A DNA stretch of 36,630 bases, taken from assembly GCA_949751835.1 (NCBI GenBank), contig CATKHK010000167.1, positions 1 to 36,630 on the forward strand, written 5' to 3'. The notes under the pieces are model-generated. The model was not told the origin of the DNA. It did not search any database and was given only the letters and a program-made list of their open reading frames with translations. The DNA is from Blepharisma japonicum (Eukaryota > Ciliophora > Heterotrichea > Heterotrichida > Blepharismidae). Of the stretch, positions 17,556 through 26,623 are shown one piece after another (position 1 is the stretch's first letter; every line of letters begins with the position of its first letter). A program made the translations under genes and the position numbers.

Positions 17556-18776
17556 ATGGAAAACAAAATAGATGGCTTGAAAGCTCCTCTTCCTAAGAAA
17601 AGAAAGCGATGCAAAAGTCGTGAAGGCGATATTTATTATTTCAACTCCGAAGCCAGCCAAAGTGAACAGAAGCATCCATCTGACAGTCATTATAAAAAAC
17701 TAGTTAGAAAAGCTAAGCGCTTGGACGAACTTAAAAATATAAAATCTAAAACCAAGATAAAATTGTTGAATTGTCAAATGAGCATTACTAATGATTTCAA
17801 CAGTGGGCTCAAAGAAACAGAAAATGCTTTAAACATAGAAACTTTAAGAAATAAAACAGCTGAGATCTTGAGTATTCCAAACAATCCAGAATTGGAGATG
17901 GATTTCAGAGCAACATGCTCAAATTATCAGACCAATTCTAATCTTCATGATCCACTGTTAATGCAAGCTTACCAAGATTATGTTAAAGCTTATCAGCTAA
18001 AGACATCTCTTTATATTATTAACTGAAATATAGACAAGAAGGGAATTGGGTTAGAAATTTATAACACTGAAACTGAAACCAAAGAATTTAAAATCTTGAA
18101 GACTTCAGAAAAACTAGACTTTGGTACTTACATAACTCAGCTTCCAAATGGCAAGTTATTCTGTTTTGGCAATACTTCATACTCTGGAATTGTAATGCTA
18201 ATTGATATGAATGGTTTAGTCGAAGTTCTGCCATCTGGAGCTCCTTGCGCTGATTCATCATGTACCTATTTCAACAACAGTGTCTATTGCTTTGGAGGAG
18301 ATGGCAAGGGTTATTGTTCAAATCTATCTAATAAATTTGATTTGGATCGAAAAAGATGAATCCAATTAACTCCAATGCCAAATAATGATACATGGTGCAA
18401 TAATATAATCTTGAATGGGAATATTTTGATTTCTGGATATGATAATAAAACTCTTCTATTATACTCAATTGACATTGATTCTTTCTCAATAATTCCTTAT
18501 GAGTTTGAAGAGAGAGAATTAAAAATCCTGATAAATGCAGAGAGATTGTATTTATTTGAAGGCAGTGGATCGATTTATGAGTGCGAAATTGAAAGTTACA
18601 CAAATTGGAGACAAATAGGAACCTCAGCAGTGGTGTGCGATATTTATCAAGTGTATTGTTCATATAATAAAGGAGGAATATACATTGGTTATACTGGTTA
18701 TTATGGTAGGGGAGGGTATTCAGATACTTATTACTATAAGTTCGATTTGAATAAAAAGTTATTGAGTAAATGCTAA
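17556..18776 (+). CDS. Short-head kelch propeller protein (406 aa), basic run replacing WW Trp
   Basis: The ATG follows the conserved leader directly. The head lacks the first ~40 residues of the CEP164-like region and starts at Gly-Leu-Lys-Ala-Pro-Leu-Pro-Lys-Lys-Arg-Lys-Arg-Cys. The first WW Trp is Arg and the second is Gln, while Gly-Asp-Ile-Tyr-Tyr-Phe-Asn remains. The Lys/Arg run is a good match to a monopartite nuclear localisation signal. The linker and kelch module are complete, with UGA-coded Trp at 18024 and 18357 and TGG elsewhere (Thr-Asn-Trp). The last-blade loop is long and Gly/Tyr-rich. It is second in a five-copy plus-strand row whose first member, at 16096, is broken. Confidence 0.86.
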
Positions 18777-19080
18777 AAAAATTATTTATTAATAGACTTT
18801 TTAAAAATTTTTATGCTCTTTAATGCTTCAGCTTAAAAACTAAAAGCTCTTACCAACATGTTTTATATGTAAAAATATAATAGGAAAGTATTAAATTGTA
18901 AAGTTATAAAAAATAAGCTCTTGGATAAATTCTTAGTATATCTATACAGCTTTTTAGTATTATTTTCAGATATTATTCGTCTACTCTTTAAAATAAATTT
19001 TCAATTTGCATAATGCAGATCTTATAGCTTTGTGTTTGAAATAAAGATCTTAGGATTTTTCTAAAAAATAATAATTTGTA
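18777..19080 (+). repeat. Kelch-gene downstream repeat, then start-proximal spacer
   Basis: This is the same tail as at 17149-17445, ending in TTTGAAATAAAGATCTTAGG. Unlike the other spacers in the row, only about 20 unmatched bases separate it from the next ATG: the leader with the AGCTAAGCT motif is missing here. The downstream gene must use another promoter or depend on the tail itself. Confidence 0.6.
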
Positions 19081-20403
19081 ATGAGAAACAAATTAAAAGA
19101 TGAGATCAAAGAAGATTACGAGCCAACAGCAGATGAAATTATCAAATACGGCATTTTGCTTGGTCTAACTCTTCCAGATGATGAAGATTTGCTTTACATA
19201 GCTCGGAAAAGTTTGAAAGATCATCTTCCTCACCCATGAAAGCGATGCAAAACTCTCAATGGCGATATTTATTATTTCAACTTCGAAACCGGCCAAAGGG
19301 ATCCACAACATCCATGCAATTTCCATTATAAACTATGAGTAAGAGACGCTAAGTGTTTAAAAGAGGGCGGAAAGATAAAACCTAAAGCCAAGAGCTTGCT
19401 TAATTATCAAATAAGCAGTACTATTGATTTTAAAAGTAAGTCCAAAGAAACAGAAAACGCTTTAAACATAGAAACTTTAAGAAATAAAACAGCTGAGATC
19501 TTGAGTCAAACAAACAATCCAGAATTGGAGATGGATTTCAGAGCAACATGCTCAAATTATCAGACCAATTCTAATCTTCATGATCTACCGCTAATGCAAG
19601 CTTTCCAAGATTATGTTAAAGCTTATCAGCAAAAGTCATCTCTTTATATTATTAACTGAAATATAGCCATGCAGGGAACTGGGTTAGAAATTTATAACAC
19701 TGAAACTGAAACCAAAGAATATAAAATCTTGAAGACTCCAAAAGAATTAGGCTTTGGTACTTGCATAACTCTGCTTCCAAATGGCAAGCTATTCTGTTTT
19801 GGTGAGAATAGTTCTACTATTACACTACTAATTGATGTGAATGGCGGAATCGAAGTACTGCCATCTGGAACTCCTTGTCATTTCTCATCATGTATCTATT
19901 TCAACAGCAGCGTCTATTGCTTTGGAGGAATACATAATGATGCATTTACTCTATATAATAGATTCGATTTGGATCGAAAAAGATGAATTCAAATAACTCC
20001 AATGCCAAGGGGTGATTGACATTGCAGTAGTATAATATTGAATGGGAATATTTTGATCTCTGGATATGAGAATAGGAATCTTTTATTATACTCAATTGAT
20101 ATTGACTCTTTCTCAACAATTTCTTGTGTGTTTGCAGAGCGTAAAAGAAAGACTCTGATAAATGCAGAGAGACTGTATGTGATTGAAGATAAAGGTGGAT
20201 CAATCTATGAAAGCGAAATTGGAAGCTATACGAATTGGAGACGAATAGGATTATCAGCAATCAAATTTAAGGCTGCTCAAGTGTATTGTTCATATAATAA
20301 AGGAGGAATATACATTAGTTATATTGGTTATTTTCGTTGGAAAGAATTCCATACTTATTATTATGAGTTCGACTTGAATAAAAAACTATTGAGAAAACGT
20401 TAA
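19081..20403 (+). CDS. CEP164-like WW head plus kelch propeller protein (440 aa)
   Basis: This is a full-length copy. The head has Tyr-Glu-Pro-Thr-Ala-Asp-Glu-Ile-Ile, Leu-Pro-Asp-Asp-Glu-Asp-Leu-Leu-Tyr-Ile-Ala-Arg, Trp53 (UGA), Gly-Asp-Ile-Tyr-Tyr-Phe-Asn-Phe and His-Pro-Cys; the second WW Trp is Pro, which should break the strand. Five TGAs are read as Trp (19237, 19336, 19657, 19984, 20017). Two of these (19336 and 20017) fall at places where paralogues have another residue, so they arose within the family. The kelch loops differ from both neighbours (Gly-Glu-Asn-Ser-Ser-Thr-Ile; Tyr-Phe-Arg-Trp-Lys-Glu-Phe-His). The C-terminus is Leu-Leu-Arg-Lys-Arg instead of Leu-Leu-Ser-Glu-Cys. Confidence 0.86.
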
Positions 20404-20690
20404 AAAATTATTTATCAAATAGGTTGTTTAAAATTTTTATACTCTTTAATTCTTCAACTTGAAAACTAAAAGCTCTAATTAGCATATTTTATATGTAAAA
20501 ATATAAAGGGAAAGTATAAAAATTGTAAGGTTATAAAAATATAGACACTTGGATAAATTGTATATATATATGCCGGCTTTAGTATTTTTTCAGATATTAT
20601 TCGTCTACTCTTCTAAAATAGATTTTCAATTTGCATAATGCAGATCCTATAACTTTGAGTTTGAAATAAAGATCTTAACACTTCTAATAA
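20404..20690 (+). repeat. Full copy of the kelch-gene downstream repeat
   Basis: Collinear with 17149-17445 and includes CAGATATTATTCGTCTACTC and TTCAATTTGCATAATGCA. A short TATATATATATGCCGGC variant replaces ATCTATACAGC. It ends in AAATAAAGATCTTAAC before the next leader. Confidence 0.7.
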
Positions 20691-20694
20691 ATCA

Positions 20695-20804
20695 AAATTT
20701 ATACTTAAAATCTATTTTGATTGATTAAATAATTGCTTTAGAATTATACATCTTTAATAATCATCTTTACTTAAAATTAGCTAAGCTAGTAATAATTATC
20801 TGTA
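20695..20804 (+). promoter_or_regulatory. Conserved kelch leader
   Basis: Nearly identical to 17446-17555: TATTTTGATTGATTAAATAATTG, ACATCTTTAATAAT, CTTTACTTAAAATTAGCTAAGCTAG and TAATAATTATCTGTA joined to ATG. The single C-to-T change in the motif keeps AGCTAAGCT. Confidence 0.45.
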
Positions 20805-22022
20805 ATGGAGAACAAAAAAGACAGCTTGAAAGCTCCTCTTCCTAAGAAAAGAAAGCGATGCAAAAATTGGACCAGCCAAAGTAAACAGCAGAATCCATCT
20901 GACAGTCATTATAAAAAACTAGTTAGAGAACCTAAGCGTCCAAACGAACTTAAAAGTATAAAATCTAAAACCAAGATAAAATTGCTGAATTGCCAAATGG
21001 GCATTACTAATGACTTCAACAGTGGGCTCAAAGAAACAGAAAACGCTTTAAACGTAGAAACTTTAAGAAATAAAACAGCTGAGATCTTGAGTATTCCAAA
21101 CAATCCAGAATTGGAGATGGATTTCAGAGCAACATGCTCAAATTATCAGACCAATTCTAATCTTCATGATCCACTGCTAATGCAAGCTTTCCAAGATTAT
21201 CTTCAAGCTTATCAGCAAATGACATCTCTTTATATTATTAACTGAAATATAGCCATGCAGGTAACTGGGTTAGAAATTTATAACACTGAAACTGAAACCA
21301 AAGAATATAAAATCTTGAAGACTCCAGAAGAACTAAACTGTTCTACTTGCATAACTCTGCTTCCAAATGGCAAGCTATTCTGTTTTGGTAATAGTTCATA
21401 CTCTGGAATTGCAGTGCTAATTGATGTGAATGGTGTAGTTGAAGTGCTGCCATCTGGAACCCCTTGCGCTGATTCATCATGTATCTATTTCAACAACAGT
21501 GTCTATTGCTTTGGAGGAAATACCTATGGATATGATTTAAATCTATCTAAAAGATTTGATTTGGATCAAAAAAGATGAATTCAATTAACTCCAATGCCAG
21601 ATGCTGATACATGGTGCAATAGTATAATATTTAATGGGAATATTCTGATTTCTCAATATTCAGATAGATATCTTCTATTATACTCAATTGATATTGATTC
21701 TTTCTCGATAATTCCTTGCTATTTTGTAGATAATCAATGAAAATTCCTGATAAATGCAGAGAGACTGTATTTGATTGAAGGCAGTGGATCAATTTATGAG
21801 TGCGAAATTGAAAGTTACACAAATTGGAGAATAATAGGAAGCTCAACAAAGATCGATTGGGTTTATCAAGTGCATTGCTCATATAATAAAGGAGGAATAT
21901 ACATTGGTTACGTTGGGATGATTGGTAATATAGATTATAATGGTTATTATGGTGAGGAAGGGTTTTCAGATACTTATTACTATAAGTTCGATTTGAATAA
22001 AAAGTTATTGAGTGAATGTTAA
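20805..22022 (+). CDS. Kelch propeller protein with WW core deleted (405 aa)
   Basis: The head is like 17556-18776 (Pro-Leu-Pro-Lys-Lys-Arg-Lys-Arg-Cys-Lys) but then jumps to Asn-Trp-Thr-Ser-Gln-Ser-Lys. The WW strand Gly-Asp-Ile-Tyr-Tyr-Phe-Asn is missing as a clean in-frame deletion of about 12 codons. No WW fold remains; a basic, possibly nuclear-targeting, N-terminus does. The linker and kelch module are complete, with TGA as Trp at 21243, 21576 and 21738. The last-blade loop is the longest in the family (Gly-Met-Ile-Gly-Asn-Ile-Asp-Tyr-Asn-Gly-Tyr-Tyr-Gly). Keeping the frame through the deletion argues that the propeller is still under selection. Confidence 0.86.
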
Positions 22023-22382
22023 AAAATTATTTATCAAATAGACTTTTTAAAAATTTTTATACTCTTTAATGCTTCAGCTTGAAAACTAAAAGCACATACC
22101 AGCATGCTTTATATGTAAAAATATAATAGGAAACTATTAAATTGTAAAGTTATAAAAAATAAGTACTTGAATAACCCTTAGTATATCTATACAGTTTTTT
22201 AGTATTTTTTCAGATATTATTTGTCTACTTTTCTAAAATAAATTTTCAATTTGCATAATGCAGATCTTATAACTTTGCGTTTGAAATAAAGATCTTAAGA
22301 AAGAATACGCATTTTATGATATGATTTTTTTCATGCAATTAATTATTTAAAGTAAAAATATAAAATTAAGTCAATTACGACT
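22023..22382 (+). repeat. Kelch-gene downstream repeat and unique spacer
   Basis: 22023-22300 is collinear with the other downstream repeats, ending in TTTGAAATAAAGATCTTAAG. The remaining ~80 bases up to 22382 are unique and AT-rich, and the regular array ends here. Confidence 0.65.
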
Positions 22383-22886
22383 GCCATTTATGTTGGTGGA
22401 TGCATTTTCACATGTTGTTTTGGCTCTCAAAGTTGAATGAAATACAGTATTCAAAGCAATAAATGAAGCGCTCTAATTCCTATTCCACAAAGCCAAGGTC
22501 TTTGCACTACTTGTGCTTTATTTGAAAATTATATTTTATTAGGTTCAGATATTTCATCAAAAATCATTTAATACGATATGCTTATAGAATCTTTTTCAGA
22601 AATTCCATCATTAACTTTAAAGAACTCAGTAAAAAAGACTATAGCTGTGCAAGATCGAAGGGTTTTTATTATAACGTTTTCGCAATTCATATATGAAAGT
22701 ACTGATACTTTAATAACGTGGAATATTATAGGAGACTGTTCTGATTTAATGCCATTATCCCCGATAACAAGTTATCCAATCTTTTACAAAGAAAATATAT
22801 ATTTTTCAAGTTTATATGGGATCTATGCGTTTGATATAAAAGAAAAAGATATAAAATCTGTGGTCACCATTGATTTTTATCGTTAA
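22383..22886 (+). pseudogene. Diverged kelch fragment with one in-frame TAA
   Basis: The frame encodes kelch blades: Tyr-Val-Gly-Gly-Cys, then Ser-Trp-Met-Lys-Tyr-Ser with both Trp of the blade coded by TGA, Asn-Tyr-Ile-Leu-Leu-Gly-Ser, a TAA at 22569-22571, then Tyr-Asp-Met-Leu-Ile-Glu-Ser-Phe-Ser-Glu-Ile-Pro and further strands to TAA 22884-22886. The part after the internal TAA starts at an ATG (22578) and matches the fragment at 4218-4571. It belongs to a kelch subfamily distinct from the arrays. There is no head or linker, and no start upstream of the first blade. Confidence 0.6.
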
Positions 22887-23453
22887 TTTAGTAATTTATT
22901 AATGCTTAAAATTATTTTAATCAGCACGCATCTAATATATCAGACAATTTGGCCATAGCTCAATGAGGCAGACCCTGCTGTTTCAATTTGTAAAATTATT
23001 TACTGAACTTTGACAAATTATTATTAGCTGAAATTTAATTTTTTAGAAAATATGAGCAAGAGGCTTGCGATTTTTGGAATCTATATCTATTCAATTTATT
23101 TTTGCAAATTTGAGGATAATAGGCTGAATTTTTTTCTTTAATTTACATATAAATATTGCATTATTCTGCCAAAATTCAATTTCAAACGGTTATTAATAAA
23201 AATTGCATATCAAGAGGGAGTTTGGCTCTTTAGGCTTAAATTAAAAGACATAATCATATTTTATTAAGATCAAATGACTTATCAAAAGTCATTCCCACTT
23301 TGATAAACTAATCTCAGGGCTCAAAAATAAGCCAGCAATACAATATTTTGCATAAAAATACGCATCCTGCTTCTGGCTCTGTCAAATTAATTTAATGCCT
23401 CTATTATAAAAATACATTATTAGCAAAAATATCGTGATTAAATTCTTAAAAAT
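22887..23453. other. Non-coding stretch
   Basis: I see no gene here. It is AT-rich and unique in the window, with only very short ORFs. It holds one clear small hairpin (listed separately). It separates the plus-strand kelch row from the minus-strand B-box/TPR block. Confidence 0.5.
23273..23293. repeat. Short perfect inverted repeat (8-bp stem)
   Basis: AATGACTT and AAGTCATT are separated by five bases (ATCAA). A stem of this size can occur by chance in AT-rich DNA. No poly-T run or gene end lies beside it, so I assign no function. Confidence 0.4.
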
Positions 23454-23745
23454 CTCAGTTCTATTCTCGGCTCAAGCTCATCTAAGAGTATAAAGAGATG
23501 CCTTTTGCTGATAAACTTTACGATAATCTTGGTAAGCTCACATTAACGGTGGATCTTGAAGATTAGAAGTGGTCTAAAAATTTGCTCTGAAATCCATCTC
23601 TAATTCTAGATTGTTTGGCCTACTCAAGATCTCAGCTGTTTATTTCTTATAGTCTCAATTGGGTTTAAAGCATTTTCCGTTCTTTGAGCTTATTATTGAA
23701 ATCATTAGTTTTGCTTATTTGATAATTAAGCAAGGCATGTAATAA
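23454..23745 (-). pseudogene. Kelch linker remnant, heavily decayed
   Basis: The reverse strand matches the kelch linker: Lys-Glu-Thr-Glu-Asn-Ala-Leu, Ala-Glu-Ile-Leu-Ser, Pro-Asn-Asn, Met-Asp-Phe-Arg-Ala and Gln-Asp-Tyr. Single-base losses in several places break the frame (for example one T missing in the GCTGTTTATTTC run). Neither WW head nor kelch blades remain. It shares several of these lesions with 28190-29095, so the damage is older than the segmental duplication. Confidence 0.7.
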
Positions 23746-23931
23746 ATTAATGCAACGCAATTTATTTTATTTTAATAATACTATTTTTAATAAACCTATT
23801 GGAATTATCTTAAATCTAGAAATTTTATGAATGCTATCTACTATTTGTATTTTAATTCTATATTTTTCTATTAGAAACTAACTAAAGGTTTAAAGCTAAT
23901 TAATTATTGTAAAAGCTTTCTGATATTATTT

Positions 23932-26232
23932 TTAATGCAATCTCAAAATCTCTAATCGATTCTTAATAAACTCAAGTATTTTTGGTTCATAGCACTTAAT
24001 TTGGTATAGCATTGATAATCACTTCTGATAAAAGTACTTTGCCTTTTTTCATCTTTTATTATCGAAATATAATGCTCCAAATAATCGGTATATATTTATT
24101 TTTGATATCAAATCAGAACGTAAATATTTATCAACAAATTTTTCACAATACTTTAAATTTTTTTTTGCATTAACAAAATCTGAAATTTGGATATAGACTT
24201 CAGCCATATCGATAAGAACTGATAAATTATTAATATTAAATGTTTTTCTTGTTTGATAAAATAATTCATTTAAGTTCAAAGAATTTTCCAGTTTGTTTAT
24301 CCATCTTTTAGCGTTTTCAAGTCTATTTTGAGATATGAACAATTGAGCACGGTGAATTAAATGATTATTTAGCTGAAGTTTTCGATTGGGATATTTTTTA
24401 ATGAATTTTCACTGTTTTTCCAGAATATTTGTGCATTTTCCATAATCGCGTTTTTCGTAAAAATACTGAAAAATAATATCATATGAGTCGAAATATTTAT
24501 TTACGTGTTTGTTTATAATTTGAAATGCCTTCATAAAATAATTATCTGCGCTTTTAAAATTACCCTTTCGTTCATGCAATTTTCCAATAAGAGAATCTAA
24601 GTGAACTCTTGAATTTACCTTAATATGGGGATTATCCGATTTTTTTAGCTCAGTGAATATTTCCAGTGCTTTATCATTGTTTCACATATTAAAATGTGCG
24701 ACTCCAATCCTATATTTAACAATAGGTCAATTGCAGTATTTTTCGATGCTTTCTAAATAATGCAATGAATCCTCATATCGGCATTGTCTTTGGTAATAAT
24801 TTGCAGATTTTATATGAATTTCTCGAATTTTATAATTATTCAAAGGCAAAATACCACAACAAGACTTTGCATTAAAAATCATTTGACCTTCCTTAATTAA
24901 ATCTCCCTTATGATGATAAATATCGCTCATCAGTAAATAAGTATCTATAAGATGATAATATTTCTCTTTGCCAAACAATTTGGCATCTTTAGCGCATTTT
25001 CACAGTAATGTTTCTGCGTTGTCAAAATCAGATACAAGACAATAAAGGTACCCCATAACATAATTAAGCAAAATCTTATCTTCAAAATTAAATGCTTTGC
25101 TTTGTATTTCAAATCTAAGTATTTCATTGATTTTATCCTCCTGTTCAAGATCTCTGTAAATGATACCAAGGCATTTATAGCATAGTAATAAATTATTTGT
25201 GAATTTAATGGTTCTACTTAAGTCAATCGATTCATTAATGTACGCATCAGCTGTAAATCAATTTCTTTTATAATAATAATATTTTATTCCTAAAATGAAA
25301 TTGAAACGAATTATATTTAAATATTCTCTTTCCTTATATATTCTGGAAGTGTCTAATGCATATTTAAGAAAAGTAAACATGTCTTTTTGACAATTTAAGC
25401 TTTCATATATTGATGATACTACTTCATAAGCAATTATATAAGCTGGGTCATCATATTGAATATCACTTTCATCTCATGAATCCCACATTTGTGATATTTT
25501 ATCAGGATTCTTTTCTTTAATCAACATAAATGTCATTTCAATCAATAAATTTGTAACACCCCACAAGCCTGTATACATAGGACAAAATTCACGACTACTA
25601 TATATATTTTGAATGATTTCATTCGCTGTTTCATATTCAGAGAATTGTATAAATTCTATTACTTTCTTTCATCCAATAGACCAATGAGCATCTGCACAAA
25701 TATCATTATATTCAGAACAGTGAATATAGTTATGGCCTTCATATCTATAATAATTAAAAGAAACCAAATAATCAGTGATTGTTTTGAAAAAATTTCCATT
25801 AAATTCTCTAGGAAATTCGAAATTATTAACATATTTCAGCGCTTTATCTGGTGGGTGAATTAAAAAATAGTCTAGAGGTCTAAACATTATTTTCATGGGA
25901 ATTTTTGTAACTTTTCTTAAAAAATCCATCATTTTATCAATGATTGCGGAGCAGTTATTGATTGAAAACTCTGCAAATAAATATTCATCATCAGGCATTA
26001 AGCCAATCTGCAGATCACGATATAAACTGCATTTCTGCTGTATTTTTATTAGAAAGTTTTTCATTATTTTCTTCGATTTTTTGTTTACAGGTAATTCTAA
26101 ACGCTTTATATCATGGTCAGAGAATTCATTTTTATGAGAAAATAAATGTTTTGGGCATAGCATTAATTGGCAGTCGTTGCATATATATATTGCATTAAAA
26201 GAATCATAGCTACAACTAGGAACCTTTTCCAT
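23932..26232 (-). CDS. B-box zinc-finger and TPR-like repeat protein (766 aa)
   Basis: This is a full-length paralogue of 8630-10936 with the same start (Met-Glu-Lys-Val-Pro-Ser-Cys) and the complete B-box ligand set (Cys7, Asp10, Cys18, Cys21, Cys26, His29, His33, His40). I followed the frame through to TAA 23932-23934 and found no TAA, TAG or frameshift; about nine TGAs read as Trp, including 25669. Conserved blocks are Phe-Arg-Pro-Leu-Asp-Tyr-Phe, Leu-Asn-Tyr-Val-Met-Gly, Gly-Asp-Leu-Ile-Lys-Glu-Gly-Gln-Met and the C-terminal helix pair ending Ile-Lys-Asn-Arg-Leu. It is closest to 29284-31572. The gene downstream on this strand is only a kelch remnant. Confidence 0.87.
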
Positions 26233-26356
26233 AATTATTATAAATTGATTAGGAATTTATTTAATCCCATTATGATTCTACAAATGTTATTTAAATATGA
26301 ATAAATATAGATTTTAGTCGTTTTAGTTAAGTCATTGTAGATTATAAAAATGAAGC
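26233..26356 (-). promoter_or_regulatory. Conserved leader upstream of a B-box/TPR gene
   Basis: Matches 10937-11060 and 31573-31696 (AATTATTATAAAT, CTACAAATGTTATTTAAATATG, TAGATTTTAGTCGTTTTAG, GTCATTG). The next ~70 bases (to about 26425) also match 10937-11110 but not the third copy. Confidence 0.45.
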
Positions 26357-26419
26357 GCTCAATAAAAGTATTTAACAATTGGATATTTCATAATTTAGGA
26401 TTTTATCAATTTTCTTTTA

Positions 26420-26581
26420 TTAAAGATTTATCCAGGTGCTTATATTTTTATGAACTTACAATTTTAATACTTTCCTATTATATTTTTACATATAAAACAT
26501 GTTAGTAAGATCTTTTAGTTTTCAAGCTGAAGCATTAAAGAGAATAAAAATCCTTAAAAAGTTTATTTTATAAATAATTTT
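26420..26581 (-). repeat. Kelch-gene downstream repeat (minus strand)
   Basis: This is the reverse copy of the post-stop block, with GATTTATCCAGGTGCTTATA, TACTTTCCTATTATATTTTT and TTTAGTTTTCAAGCTGAAGC. It abuts the old kelch stop at 26582-26584. Confidence 0.6.
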
Positions 26582-26623
26582 TTAACATCTACTCAATAGC
26601 TTTGTATTCAAATCGAACTTAAG

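Larger units (their letters stand above)
23454..26356. repeat. Segmental duplication, copy 1 (about 2.9 kb)
   Basis: This block and 28815-31696 are collinear direct repeats. Each holds a kelch linker remnant, the same spacer (with CTATTTGTATTTTAATTC), a complete B-box/TPR gene, and its leader up to ATTATAAAAATGAAGC. The left edge cuts into a kelch pseudogene at CTCAGTTCTATTCTCGG. The B-box/TPR stops are 5352 bases apart and the starts 5340 apart. Confidence 0.8.

Noticed and set aside
16096-22300. CRISPR-like array because of regularly spaced repeats
   Set aside because: The repeats are gene-sized (about 1.5 kb) tandem duplicates, not short direct repeats with unique spacers, and no cas-like genes are present.
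22951-22980. tRNA-like string GGCCATAGCTCAATGAGGCAG
   Set aside because: It resembles an acceptor plus D-arm start, but no anticodon stem or TPsiC arm (GGTTCGAATC-type) follows within the expected distance.
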